Below, in pieces: positions 1 through 10,833 of a DNA stretch of 64,000 nt. Source of the DNA: Paracoccus gahaiensis (GTDB taxonomy: Bacteria; Pseudomonadota; Alphaproteobacteria; Rhodobacterales; Rhodobacteraceae). The notes beneath the pieces were generated by a model that ran no database searches, was not told the DNA's origin, and saw only the letters and a program-made list of their open reading frames with translations. The stretch is from NCBI RefSeq assembly GCF_005048225.1, contig NZ_SUNI01000001.1:434001-498000 (forward strand), in the 5' to 3' direction. Positions within the stretch are counted from its first letter, which is position 1, and every line of letters starts with the position of its first letter. Made by a program: the position numbers and the translations under genes.

Positions 1-698
1 TAATCATCGGCATAGCCCGCCGCGGGCAGGCCCGCGCGGATCATGTCCAGCTCCTGCTGGGGCGTCAGCCCCTGGAAGAGGCCGAAGATCGTGTCCCAGG
101 GCTCCAGCGCACGGATCGGGGTGCCGGCCGCCTCGGCTTCGGCGACCAGCAGGTGGTCCAGCCCGCCCGCATCGCCCGTCTCGGCCATCGTGCGGACCAT
201 GCAGGGCGACACGCCCAGCATCATCGCCACATACCAAGGCCGCATCTTGGCCGCGATCACCGCCGGGGTGCCGCGATCCGACATGGCCGCGGCCAGCGCC
301 TGCCATTCCGGCGTCGACAGCCGCTCGGGCAGGGTCGGGCCGTCGGGATCGACCATCAGCGTGGGGTCCGCAGTCAGCGCCTCGGCCAGATGCGCCTCCT
401 CCTCGGGGCCGGCCTCGACATACAGCGCCTGCGCCTCGGCGATCATCGGGCGCAGCCGGTCGACCATGACCTGATGGCGCGAATCGGCGAAATGATAGGT
501 TCCGGCCAGGATGATGTGCCGATCGCCCTGCCGCGCCTCGAACAGAAGGCCGCGCCGATAGGGCACGCCCTCGGTCGCGGCCTCGATGGCGGCAGCACGT
601 TCGGGGGGCATGGTGTCGAACAGGTTCTGGCCCTCGCAGGCGGCCCAGGCAGGCTGACCCGCCAACAGGAACAGGGCGGCAGGGATCGTCATTCGCAT
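1..698 (-). CDS. TraB/GumN family protein (partial, 3' end beyond window)
   Basis: The reading frame begins with a signal peptide (MRMTIPAALFLLAGQPAWA) and continues for 232 visible codons before running off the left edge. The segment GTYHFADSRH near residue 65 matches the GTxH..D signature of the TraB/GumN (DUF/PF01963) family, thought to be metallopeptidase-like, and the region YVEAGPEEEAHL..LPERLSTPEWQAL is also typical. I chose the ATG at 698, with AAGGA about 11 bases upstream; a second in-frame ATG lies two codons on. The product is probably periplasmic. It is divergent from groES, with a 203-base gap. The family is recognised with good confidence; its biological role is not established. 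Confidence 0.8.
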   Translation of the reverse strand, partial: MRMTIPAALFLLAGQPAWAACEGQNLFDTMPPERAAAIEAATEGVPYRRGLLFEARQGDRHIILAGTYHFADSRHQVMVDRLRPMIAEAQALYVEAGPEEEAHLAEALTADPTLMVDPDGPTLPERLSTPEWQALAAAMSDRGTPAVIAAKMRPWYVAMMLGVSPCMVRTMAETGDAGGLDHLLVAEAEAAGTPIRALEPWDTIFGLFQGLTPQQELDMIRAGLPAAGYADD

Positions 699-797
699 GG
701 GGGATCAGGTCCTTATCGGTCGGCGTCTCGGTCGGTTCGGGGCGCAGGCTGTCACGTCCGGCGGGCGGAATCCAGCCCGCCGGGGGCATGACGGCTG

Positions 798-826
798 TTG
801 ACACGGGCCCCCGATTTGCCTAGATC
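798..826 (+). promoter_or_regulatory. Candidate sigma-70-type promoter of groESL
   Basis: TTGACA (798-803) is followed after 17 bases by TAGATC (821-826). The spacing and the perfect -35 box fit a housekeeping promoter, and transcription would start close to the CIRCE element that begins at 834. This is a pattern match only. Confidence 0.6.
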
Positions 827-833
827 ACCGTCA

Positions 834-860
834 TTGGCACTCGCAGTCGGTGAGTGCCAA
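834..860 (+). promoter_or_regulatory. CIRCE operator (HrcA binding site)
   Basis: TTGGCACTC (834-842), nine spacer bases, then GAGTGCCAA (852-860) form a perfect 9-bp inverted repeat differing from the CIRCE consensus TTAGCACTC-N9-GAGTGCTAA at one symmetrical position. It lies between the promoter and the groES start, the standard place for HrcA repression of groESL. Confidence 0.93.
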
Positions 861-900
861 CAACGAAACACTGCAACCTGAAATATCGGAGTGTTCTATC

Positions 901-2878
<1,978 letters not shown>

Positions 2879-2908
2879 TCATCCCCCTGCCCCTTGCAGG
2901 ACTGACGG

Positions 2909-2937
2909 AAAAGGGCGCCCCATCGGGCGCCCTTTTT
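2909..2937 (+). terminator. Intrinsic terminator of groESL
   Basis: AAGGGCGCCC (2911-2920), a four-base loop and GGGCGCCCTT (2925-2934) form a strong stem followed by a run of T. It lies 31 bases after the groEL stop. Confidence 0.85.
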
Positions 2938-2971
2938 CATGGTGGCATCCGGGGGGCGATCCTGGGACATG

Positions 2972-3003
2972 TAAAAAGGGCGCCCGGTGGGGCGCCCTCT
3001 TTC
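2972..3003 (-). terminator. Intrinsic terminator of the ppx transcription unit
   Basis: Read on the minus strand, GGGCGCCCC, a short loop and GGGCGCCC are followed by a T run just after the ppx stop. It shares its stem core GGGCGCCC with the groESL terminator about 60 bases away, so the convergent units are insulated by two near-identical hairpins. Confidence 0.75.
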
Positions 3004-3023
3004 AGATGCGGTGGCGGACGGGC

Positions 3024-4547
3024 CTAGCGCAGCACGCCCTCGACCCCCATCGACTTGCACAAAGACTGGAAGCGCGACAGGGCGACCTCGCCCATCAGGT
3101 TGCGGCCCGTCGCGGTCAGGCGCAATTCGACCGCCTCGCCCGGGATCAGCTTCAGGCTGGCCGCGTCCGAGGGATCGTCGGTGGCGAACATCGCGCCGAA
3201 GCGCATCGCCTTGCCCAGGATCTCGGCCTCGCGGATCTGCGCCTCGTCCAGCAGCGCGAAGAGCGGCGCCATCTGCGACTGCGCGCGGCTGTTCCTGTAG
3301 CGGTGCAGCAGGGCCAGCCCCAGATAGATGCGCTCGGGGTGGCTCAGCGCGGCCATGTTGGCGCGGGTGACATTGTCGAAGCAGGCCTCGGCCCGATAGT
3401 CGGGATGCGCGCGCCACGCCGTGTCATGCAGCAGGCAGGCCGCGCGCACCAGCCGGTCACGCTCGGGGGCCATGTCGGGGAACAGCGGCAGCAGGAACTG
3501 GTACAGCTTCTTGCCGAAGCCCGGCAGGCGGGCCATCTGCTTTTCGGTGAAGCGCGCGGCTTCCAGCAGGGGGTCGCGCTTGCGCAGGGTCGTGGACATG
3601 TGCTCGTAGAGCAGCCCCTCGCGGATCCCGTAGCTGGAGACGGCCAGTTCCTTGGGCCCGAAGACCTCGATCATCTGCGACAGCACTTGGGCCGCCAAGG
3701 GCACCAGCTCGATCCGCGAGGCCGAGATGCCGACCGTCGCCCGCAGCGCGTTCAGGTCGTGCTGGCCGATCCAGTCGACGGTCTGGGCGACCGCCTCGGG
3801 GGTCATGCGGTATTCGTGCAGCACCGTCATCGGGTAGCCGCAGCGCTCCATGTCCAGCCGGGCGATGGCGCGCCACGACCCGCCGACCAGATAGATCCGC
3901 TCGTGATCGGTGCCGATCTGCTCGGCCAACCCCCGCAGCACGCCCGAGATATGAGCACGCAGGTCCTCGGGCGGGATCTGCTGCAGCCGGAACGGCCCCA
4001 GCTGCGAGGTCACGCGCCGACCCACCTTGCCGCCGGCCACCTCGGCCAGCTCCATCGAGTTGCCGCCGATGTCGCAGACCAGCCCCTTGGCATCGGGCCA
4101 GCCCAGAAGGACGCCCTGCGCGGACAGCCGCGCCTCCTCCTCGCCGTCGATGACATGCAGCTTAAGGCCGGTCTCCTTCTCGACCCGGCGCTGGAAGGCG
4201 GGGCCGTCCTCGGCCTCGCGCACGGCGGCGGTGGCCACGCAGGTCAAAGGCTCGATCTTCATCGCCCGGGCCAGCGCCGCAAAGCGGACCAGCGCGGAAA
4301 AGCCCCTCTCGATCCCCTTGGGGTTCAGCTTGCCCGTGCGGGCCATGTCCTGACCCAGGCCCGCCATGACCTTCTCGTTGTAGAAATAGGCCGGCGAGCG
4401 GGCCGCCCCGTCGAAGACGACCAGCCGGATCGAGTTCGATCCGACATCGACGACGCCAAGCCGGCTCAGCGCCCGCTTGGGCAGCTTGCGGAATTTCGGC
4501 CCGAAAGGGTCGATCATCCGGCCGCTGGTGGTTCGCACCCCGTTCAT
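3024..4547 (-). CDS. ppx: Exopolyphosphatase (Ppx/GppA family)
   Basis: The 507-residue product carries the ASKHA-fold phosphate-1 motif GVVDVGSNSIRLVVFD near the N terminus, the segment VCDIGGNSMELAEV (phosphate-2) and a C-terminal HD-type helical region containing LLHDTAWRAHPDYRAE. The family hydrolyses inorganic polyphosphate processively or pppGpp. I use the ATG at 4547, preceded by a purine-rich AGGGAT site; an upstream TTG at 4598 is possible but would place a GC hairpin inside the gene. It is last in a minus-strand series after ppk, its functional opposite. Polyphosphate versus pppGpp preference cannot be read from sequence. Confidence 0.9.
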   Translation of the reverse strand: MNGVRTTSGRMIDPFGPKFRKLPKRALSRLGVVDVGSNSIRLVVFDGAARSPAYFYNEKVMAGLGQDMARTGKLNPKGIERGFSALVRFAALARAMKIEPLTCVATAAVREAEDGPAFQRRVEKETGLKLHVIDGEEEARLSAQGVLLGWPDAKGLVCDIGGNSMELAEVAGGKVGRRVTSQLGPFRLQQIPPEDLRAHISGVLRGLAEQIGTDHERIYLVGGSWRAIARLDMERCGYPMTVLHEYRMTPEAVAQTVDWIGQHDLNALRATVGISASRIELVPLAAQVLSQMIEVFGPKELAVSSYGIREGLLYEHMSTTLRKRDPLLEAARFTEKQMARLPGFGKKLYQFLLPLFPDMAPERDRLVRAACLLHDTAWRAHPDYRAEACFDNVTRANMAALSHPERIYLGLALLHRYRNSRAQSQMAPLFALLDEAQIREAEILGKAMRFGAMFATDDPSDAASLKLIPGEAVELRLTATGRNLMGEVALSRFQSLCKSMGVEGVLR

Positions 4548-4580
4548 CTTGATATCCCTTGCCTTAGGTCTGGGGTTGAT

Positions 4581-4596
4581 GGCCCCGGGCGGGGCC
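4581..4596. repeat. GC hairpin in the ppk-ppx junction
   Basis: GGCCCC (4581-4586), a four-base loop and GGGGCC (4591-4596) form a perfect 6-bp inverted repeat between the ppk stop and the ATG chosen for ppx. There is no T run, so it may modulate message stability rather than end transcription. Confidence 0.5.
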
Positions 4597-4601
4597 AACC
4601 G

Positions 4602-6767
4602 TCAATCCGCCGAATGGGTCAGCGCCGGCACATCGCGCGCGCCTGCCGTTCCCCGCCCCGACAGGGAGGGGTTTTCCATGAAAAAGCGATGACAATTGAA
4701 CAGATCATCCCGGCCTTCGGGAAGATAACGCAGGAACCGCCCATCCGGCTGCAACAGCCAGCTTTGCGCCTCGTCGGCCATGTTGGCGGACATGACCTGA
4801 TTGACGATCTGCGCCTTGACCGTGTCGTTGACACATTCGACCAGCGTTTCCACCCGGCGGTTCAGGTTGCGATCCATCCAGTCGGCAGAGCTGATGAAGA
4901 CCCGCGCCTTGGCCGAGGGCAGCCCGTGGCCCGAGCCGAAGCAGACGATCCGGCTGTGTTCCAGATAGCGCCCGACGATCGACTTCACGCGAATATTCTC
5001 GGACAAGCCCTTGATCCCAGGACGGATTCCGCAGATGCCCCGAATGATCAGGCTGATCCTGACGCCCGCCGCGCTGGCGGCATAGAGCGCCTCGATCACG
5101 TCCTTTTCGATCAGCGAATTCATCTTGGCCCAGATCGCGCCCGCGCGTCCCTGCCGCGCATATTCCGCCTCGCGCCCGATCAGGTCCAGAAGCCGCGTCT
5201 TGAGATCGATGGGCGAGATCGACAGGTTCTCCAGCCCCGCAGGCTGCACATAGCCCGACAGATAGTTGAAGACCTTGGTCGCATCGCGCCCAAGCGCCGG
5301 GTTGCAGGTGAACAGCGACAGGTCGGTATAGATGCGCGCGGTGATCGGGTGATAATTGCCGGTGCCGTAATGCGTGTAAGTGACCAGCCCCGCCCCTTCG
5401 CGGCGCACGATGGTGCTGATCTTGGCATGGGTCTTGTAGTTGACGAAGCCGTAGACGACATGCGCGCCCGCCCGTTCCAGACGGCGCGACTGGCGGATAT
5501 TGGCGGCCTCGTCGAAGCGGGCCTTCAGTTCGACCAGCGCGGTCACCGACTTGCCCGCCTCGGCCGCCTCGCAGAGCGCATCCACGATGGGGCTGTCGCG
5601 GCTGGTGCGGTACAGCGTCTGCTTGATCGCCAGCACGTCGGGGTCGCGCGCCGCCTGCGCCAGATAGCGCACCACCATGTCGAAAGTCTCGTAGGGATGG
5701 TGCAGCAGCATGTCCTTTTGCCGGATGGCCGAGAACATGTCGCCGTCATGGTCCTGCACCCGTTCCGGCACGCGCGGCACGAAGGCGGGCCACAGAAGGT
5801 CGCGGCGGCTGTCCAGCACCAGTTCGGACAGATCGGCCATGCCCAGAAGACCCTCGACCTCGATCACCTCGTCGGCGCTGACCTCCAGCTCGTCCATGAT
5901 CAGGCGGCGCAGGCGGTCCGGGGCGCCGCCGGTGATCTTCAGCCGGATGACGCTGCCCCGGCGGCGGCGCTTCAGCGCGGTCTCGAACTCGCGGACCAGA
6001 TCCTCGGCCTCTTCCTCGACCTCCAGATCGCTGTCGCGCAGCACGCGGAAGCTGCAATGGCCCACATCGCGATAGCCCGGGAAGAGGCTGGAGAGGTGCA
6101 TCAGCAGCAGATCCTCCAGCCGCAAAAAGCGCTGGCCGCCCGGCAGGGGCACGAAGCGCGGCAATTGCGCGGGGATCGGCAGCAGCGCCTGCATCTGCCG
6201 CCCGTCGGTCTCGCGCGCCAGTTCCAGCGCCAGCGAAAACCCGAGGTTCGGGATGAAGGGAAAGGGATGCGCCGGGTCGATGGCCAGGGGCGAAAGGACC
6301 GGAAAGACCAGGTTCTGGAAATGGTCGCGCAGGAATTCCTCTTCGGCGCGGGTCAGGCGCTGGCGGGACAGGATGACGATGCCCGCCTGTTCCATCTCGC
6401 GGCGCAGCGCGGTCCAGACGCCCTGCTGCGCGCCCATCAGGCGGCGGGCATCGGCGTTGATCAGGGCCAGCTGCTCGGCGGGCGTCAGCCCGTCATCCGA
6501 AGGCGTCGTGCTGCCCTCGCGCATCAGTTCGCGCAGGCCGGCCACGCGGACGCTGTAGAACTCGTCCAGGTTGGTGGCGCTGATCGACACGAAGCGCAGG
6601 CGTTCCAGCAAAGGCACGCGGGGATTGCGCGCCTCGTCCAGGACGCGCCAGTTGAAGGACAGCCAGGACAGTTCCCGGTTGAAGAACCGGGCGGGGCCTT
6701 CGGGCGTCCCTCCGGGCAGATCCTTGGCATCGGGAAAGGGCGTGCGGAGGAAGTCGGCTTGGGTCAT
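4602..6767 (-). CDS. ppk: Polyphosphate kinase 1
   Basis: The 721-residue product is full length for PPK1. It starts with the N domain (RFFNRELSWLSFNWRVLDEA), then the head domain, and two phospholipase-D-like halves. His447 in NYKTHAKIS corresponds to the autophosphorylated His of E. coli PPK1, and His604 in EHSRIVCFGSG to the second catalytic His; YTHYGTGNYHPITARIYTDL is also conserved. The enzyme makes polyphosphate from ATP reversibly. It lies 28 bases after the hdaA-like gene and ahead of ppx, so synthesis and breakdown enzymes are co-oriented. Confidence 0.96.
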   Translation of the reverse strand: MTQADFLRTPFPDAKDLPGGTPEGPARFFNRELSWLSFNWRVLDEARNPRVPLLERLRFVSISATNLDEFYSVRVAGLRELMREGSTTPSDDGLTPAEQLALINADARRLMGAQQGVWTALRREMEQAGIVILSRQRLTRAEEEFLRDHFQNLVFPVLSPLAIDPAHPFPFIPNLGFSLALELARETDGRQMQALLPIPAQLPRFVPLPGGQRFLRLEDLLLMHLSSLFPGYRDVGHCSFRVLRDSDLEVEEEAEDLVREFETALKRRRRGSVIRLKITGGAPDRLRRLIMDELEVSADEVIEVEGLLGMADLSELVLDSRRDLLWPAFVPRVPERVQDHDGDMFSAIRQKDMLLHHPYETFDMVVRYLAQAARDPDVLAIKQTLYRTSRDSPIVDALCEAAEAGKSVTALVELKARFDEAANIRQSRRLERAGAHVVYGFVNYKTHAKISTIVRREGAGLVTYTHYGTGNYHPITARIYTDLSLFTCNPALGRDATKVFNYLSGYVQPAGLENLSISPIDLKTRLLDLIGREAEYARQGRAGAIWAKMNSLIEKDVIEALYAASAAGVRISLIIRGICGIRPGIKGLSENIRVKSIVGRYLEHSRIVCFGSGHGLPSAKARVFISSADWMDRNLNRRVETLVECVNDTVKAQIVNQVMSANMADEAQSWLLQPDGRFLRYLPEGRDDLFNCHRFFMENPSLSGRGTAGARDVPALTHSAD

Positions 6768-6795
6768 GGTGTTCCGGGATCGGGCAATGGGCCGA

Positions 6796-7503
6796 TCATG
6801 CGTCAGCCTCGGTCAGCTTGTCCAGCAGGTCGGCGGCAATGCGGCGCGTCACCGGGCCCTGGCGCGCCATCGCGGCCAGGTCCATCGCCGCCACCAGACG
6901 CCGCGCCAGACCCAGATCCCGGTCCATGTGCAGCACCAGCCAATCGATCAGCCCCGAGGGCACCGCCAGCTGCCGGTCCGCGAACAGCTTGACCAGCACG
7001 GCGGCCAGCAGCGCCTCGTCCGGGGGGCCAAGCCGCACCTGCGGCATCGCATCCATCCGGGACCGCAGGTCCGGCAGCACCAGCCCCCAATCGCGCGGCG
7101 GCGTGCGCGCGGTCAGCAGCAGCAGGCATTCGCGCGGCCCGCAGAGGTTCCACAGGTGGAACAGCGCCTGCTCGGCCCCCGCCGCGAAGCCCGCATGGTC
7201 GGCATCCTCGACCACCACCGCGCCGCCCTCGGCCGCCAGCAGATCGGCCCCGTCGGGGCGCAGGGCGGCGGCGGTGATGCGCCGCGCGCCGTTCTCGGCC
7301 GCCCAGAAGGCCGCCAGATGGGACTTGCCCGACCCCTCGGGGCCGATCAGCAGCATCCGCCCCTGCGGCCAGTCCTGCGGGCGTTCCAGCGCCGCCAGCG
7401 CCGCATGATTGGCGGGCGCGGGCAGGAAATCCGCCCGCGCATGGGCGGGCGGCGTGGTCAGGTCCAGCGTCAGTTGCCGAGAGAGGGGAAAGCCCGTCGT
7501 CAC
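6796..7503 (-). CDS. hdaA: DnaA-related regulator, HdaA-like
   Basis: The 235-residue protein has an AAA+ Walker A motif GPEGSGKS (residues 54-61), a Walker B-like region AVVVEDADHAG and a C-terminal segment, but no DnaA domain IV for DNA binding. The N-terminal SRQLTLDL resembles the beta-clamp-binding motif of Hda proteins, which together with the clamp stimulate ATP hydrolysis by DnaA and so limit re-initiation. It lies 6 bases after the AI-2E permease gene and 28 bases before ppk. Assignment to HdaA rests on size, the clamp motif and AAA+ features. Confidence 0.82.
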   Translation of the reverse strand: MTTGFPLSRQLTLDLTTPPAHARADFLPAPANHAALAALERPQDWPQGRMLLIGPEGSGKSHLAAFWAAENGARRITAAALRPDGADLLAAEGGAVVVEDADHAGFAAGAEQALFHLWNLCGPRECLLLLTARTPPRDWGLVLPDLRSRMDAMPQVRLGPPDEALLAAVLVKLFADRQLAVPSGLIDWLVLHMDRDLGLARRLVAAMDLAAMARQGPVTRRIAADLLDKLTEADA

Positions 7504-7509
7504 GCGGCC

Positions 7510-8721
7510 CTACCCTTCGGCGTCCCGGCGGGACAGGTCTTCCTGCATGTCCTCGATCTGCTGCCGGCTGCGCACCCGGTCCGAGGCCATGCGCGCGGCC
7601 CGCAGGCGGTCGGCCACGGTGCCGGTGGGCACCATCTCGACCAGCAGGGGCTGGGCCGGCTCGTCCGGCACCGCTTGGCCCGTGAACAGCGAGCTGTCGC
7701 GGTACTGTGCGATCAGGAAGCGGGCCAGCACGCCGAGCGCCGCCGCCATCGGCACCGCCATGACCAGCCCCACGAAACCGAACAGCGTGCCGAAGACCGA
7801 CAGCGCCAGCAGCAGCCAGACCGGATGCAGGCCGACATGGCCGCCGACGATCTTGGGCTGCAGATAGTTGCCCTCGACGATCTGGCCGATGGCGAAGATG
7901 GCCACCACCGCGCCGATCCACAGCGGATCGCCCCAGAAGCTGAACAGCGCCACGCCGATGGCGGTGGCCCCGCCGATCAGCACGCCCACATAGGGGATGA
8001 AGGACAGGACCGCCGCCATGATCCCGATGAAGAAGCCGAAGGGCAACCCGACCAGCATCAGCCCGAAGGCGTACCATGTCCCCAGGATCGCGATCACAAC
8101 CGCCTGCCCGCGCAGGAAGCCCGACAGCGCGTCGTCGATTTCCGAGGCCAGCTGGCGGATGGTGCCGGCATGTTCGCGCGGCAGGTAGCGGTCGATGGCC
8201 TCGACCATGTTGTCCCAGTCCAGCAGCAGGTAGAAGGCCACCACCGGCACGATGACCAGAAGCGCGATCCAGCCCAGCACGCCCGTCACCGAGCCCAGCA
8301 CCGTCGAGGCCAGCCGCCCCGCCTGCTCGCCCACCGCGGCCTGCAGGTCGACCAGCGTCTGCTGCAGCCCCGCGCCCTGCGGGATCAGGTCGGGAAAGCG
8401 GCTGTCGAAGAACATCCGGCCCTGCTCCAGCATCTCGGGCGCGGTCTCGACCAGGGCGGTGGCCTGGCGCAGCAGGATCGGCACGATCAGCAGCATCACC
8501 GCCACGAAGGCCAGCACGACCGCGAAGGTGATCACGACGACCGCCAGGGTGCGCGACAGGCCCGCCCGCTCCAGCCGGTCGGCGACCGGGTCCAGAAGAT
8601 AGGCGATTCCGGCGCCCAAGATGAAGGGCAGCACGGCCTGGCCCAGCAGCCACAGGGTCAGCGCCAGCGTGAAGGCCGCGATCCCCCACCACATGACCTG
8701 CTTGCGTACGGGGATGCGCAT
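7510..8721 (-). CDS. AI-2E family transporter (PerM-like permease)
   Basis: The 403-residue integral membrane protein has an N-terminal pair of hydrophobic segments ([29 protein letters not shown]), the family phrase [19 protein letters not shown], and later helices around [22 protein letters not shown] and [19 protein letters not shown], which are hallmarks of the AI-2E/PerM family (PF01594). Substrates vary in characterised members (AI-2, ions), so none is assigned. It is the first gene of the minus-strand series leading into hdaA, ppk and ppx. Confidence 0.85.
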   Translation of the reverse strand: MRIPVRKQVMWWGIAAFTLALTLWLLGQAVLPFILGAGIAYLLDPVADRLERAGLSRTLAVVVITFAVVLAFVAVMLLIVPILLRQATALVETAPEMLEQGRMFFDSRFPDLIPQGAGLQQTLVDLQAAVGEQAGRLASTVLGSVTGVLGWIALLVIVPVVAFYLLLDWDNMVEAIDRYLPREHAGTIRQLASEIDDALSGFLRGQAVVIAILGTWYAFGLMLVGLPFGFFIGIMAAVLSFIPYVGVLIGGATAIGVALFSFWGDPLWIGAVVAIFAIGQIVEGNYLQPKIVGGHVGLHPVWLLLALSVFGTLFGFVGLVMAVPMAAALGVLARFLIAQYRDSSLFTGQAVPDEPAQPLLVEMVPTGTVADRLRAARMASDRVRSRQQIEDMQEDLSRRDAEG

Positions 8722-8858
8722 GGTTCGACCTTTGCCCTGACTCTGCCCTGAAAACTGCGGCGAATGTGCCGCCCCCGCGCGCCGGTTGCAAGCGCCATGC
8801 TTGGCAAGGCCGGGCCGATCCGGTAACGCTGCCCAAACCGTTTCGAAGGACTTCGACC

Positions 8859-10220
8859 ATGCGCCTGTCGCGATATTTCCTGCCCGTGCTGAAGGAAGAC
8901 CCCAAGGAGGCGCAGATCGTCAGCCACCGCCTGATGCTGCGCGCGGGCATGATCAAGCAGCAGGCGGCGGGCATCTATTCCTGGCTGCCCCTGGGTTTCA
9001 AGGTCCTCAAGCGGATCGAGCAGATCGTCCACGAGGAGCAGCAGCGCGCGGGCCATATCCCCATGCTGATGCCCACGCTGCAGCCCGCCGACCTGTGGCG
9101 CGAATCCGGCCGATATGACGATTACGGTGAGGAGATGCTGCGCGTCACCGACCGCCACAAGCGCGACCTGCTGTACGGGCCCACGAACGAGGAGATGATC
9201 ACCGATATCTTCCGCGCGCATGTGAACAGCTACAAGGACCTGCCGCTGACGCTGTACCACATCCAGTGGAAGTTCCGCGACGAGATCCGCCCCCGCTTCG
9301 GCGTGATGCGCGGCCGCGAGTTCCTGATGAAGGACGGCTACAATTTCGACCTGACCAAGGAAGACGCGCTGCATGCCTATAACCGGCATCTGGTCAGCTA
9401 TCTGCGCAGCTACGAGCGCATGGGCCTGCAGGCCATCCCGATGCGCGCCGATGGCGGGCCGATCGGCGGCGACTACACGCATGAATTCCTGGTGCTGGCC
9501 GAGACCGGCGAATCCGAGGTCTTCTATGACAGCCAGATCACCGACCTGACCTTCGGCGACCGGCAGATCGACTATGACGACGTGGTCGAATGCCAGGCGG
9601 TGCTGGAGGAGTTCACCTCGCGCTATGCCCGCACCGACGAGACGCATGACGCGGCCATCTTCGATCAGATCCCCGAGGAGCGCCGCCGCACCGCGCGCGG
9701 CATCGAGGTCGGCCAGATCTTCTATTTCGGCACCAAGTATTCCGAGGCGATGGGCGCGACCGTGCGCACCTCGGACAGCAGCCAGGTGCCGGTCCACATG
9801 GGCAGCCACGGCATCGGCGTCAGCCGCCTGCTGGGCGCGATCATCGAGGCCAACCACGACGACCGGGGCATCATCTGGCCCGAGGGCGTGACGCCCTTCC
9901 ACGTGGGCATCGTGAACCTGAAGCAGGGCGACAACTCGACCGACAGCGCCTGCCAGGCGATCTATGCCGAATTGCAGCATCGCGGGATGGACCCGCTCTA
10001 TGACGACCGGGACGAGCGGGCGGGGGCGAAATTCGCCTCGATGGACCTGATCGGCCTGCCGTGGCGCATCACCGTGGGGCCGCGCGGCCTGACCAACAAC
10101 AAGGTCGAGCTGACCTGCCGCCGCACCGGCCAGACCGAGGAACTGTCCCCCGCCGATGCGATCCACCGGGTGGCGCAGATCTATCAGCCGGTGCTGGGCC
10201 TGACGGTCCAGGACCGGTGA
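8859..10220 (+). CDS. proS: Prolyl-tRNA synthetase (short form without editing insertion)
   Basis: The 453-residue product starts [34 protein letters not shown] and carries class II motif 2 ([28 protein letters not shown]) and motif 3 ([17 protein letters not shown]), plus a C-terminal anticodon-binding domain. The length matches the alphaproteobacterial ProRS that lacks the INS editing domain between motifs 2 and 3. The ATG at 8859 has GAAGGA upstream; a longer frame upstream lacks family similarity. It attaches proline to tRNA-Pro in the cytoplasm. It overlaps the next gene by three bases. Confidence 0.96.
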   Translation: MRLSRYFLPVLKEDPKEAQIVSHRLMLRAGMIKQQAAGIYSWLPLGFKVLKRIEQIVHEEQQRAGHIPMLMPTLQPADLWRESGRYDDYGEEMLRVTDRHKRDLLYGPTNEEMITDIFRAHVNSYKDLPLTLYHIQWKFRDEIRPRFGVMRGREFLMKDGYNFDLTKEDALHAYNRHLVSYLRSYERMGLQAIPMRADGGPIGGDYTHEFLVLAETGESEVFYDSQITDLTFGDRQIDYDDVVECQAVLEEFTSRYARTDETHDAAIFDQIPEERRRTARGIEVGQIFYFGTKYSEAMGATVRTSDSSQVPVHMGSHGIGVSRLLGAIIEANHDDRGIIWPEGVTPFHVGIVNLKQGDNSTDSACQAIYAELQHRGMDPLYDDRDERAGAKFASMDLIGLPWRITVGPRGLTNNKVELTCRRTGQTEELSPADAIHRVAQIYQPVLGLTVQDR

Positions 10221-10717
10221 TCGGGCTGCTGCGACTGGCGCTGGCGGCGGTCGTGGCCGCGCTGCTGTCGCAGTTCCCGGCGTTTTCGGACCATTACGTG
10301 CAGCGGCTTGGCGGGCAGGTCGATGCGCTGACACTGGTGGCGCAGGATTTCGACGCCAGCGCCGCCCGCGCCGACATGACCCGCGACGAGGCGCTGGCCG
10401 ACCTGTCGGGCAGCGCCTTCCGCGACGGCCACCGCGCCGACATGCTGCGCGCCTTCGGGCGGCTGGACCGGGCGCAGGCCGATCTGGCGATGCTGCGCCT
10501 GGCCGGACCGCTGGAACGGATGGTCCTGCCCCACCGTCTGCGCGACGCCGACACGCTGCGCGCCACCTGGACAGACTTCCGGCCTGCCCTGCCCCTGACC
10601 TCGTCGGGGCTGATCGCGGCTGGGATCGGCTTTGCCCTGGGCTGGGTGCTGGCGGCGCTGCTGGGGCGCCTTGCGGGCCGGACGCTGCGGCGCGACGAGC
10701 GGCTTGGCTGGCGCTGA
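10217..10717 (+). CDS. DUF2937 family membrane protein
   Basis: The 166-residue product begins at a GTG that overlaps the proS stop (GTGA), indicating translational coupling. It has an N-terminal hydrophobic segment ([45 protein letters not shown]), a charged middle region and a C-terminal helix ([28 protein letters not shown]). This layout, including the [20 protein letters not shown] motif, fits the DUF2937 family. Function is unknown. It is probably an inner-membrane protein with a periplasmic or cytoplasmic middle domain. Confidence 0.75.
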   Translation: MIGLLRLALAAVVAALLSQFPAFSDHYVQRLGGQVDALTLVAQDFDASAARADMTRDEALADLSGSAFRDGHRADMLRAFGRLDRAQADLAMLRLAGPLERMVLPHRLRDADTLRATWTDFRPALPLTSSGLIAAGIGFALGWVLAALLGRLAGRTLRRDERLGWR

Positions 10718-10833
10718 GGCACGCCCTTGACGTGGCGCCCCGGTACGCAGGGCGGACCAGTTCACCCTTCCTTTTTCGGAAACCCGCTTCTAACGTGACG
10801 CGCAGGACAATGTTCCAACTGGGAGACAACCAA

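Noticed and set aside
4548..4598. Longer ppx start at a TTG
   Set aside because: It would put a perfect GC hairpin inside the coding region and lacks a good ribosome-binding site; the ATG at 4547 fits better.
3006..6992. Very long open frame on the plus strand opposite ppx and ppk (about 1,300 codons)
   Set aside because: High GC makes stop codons rare in antisense frames. The translation is Arg/Gln/His/Asp-rich with no family likeness and lies wholly opposite well-supported genes.
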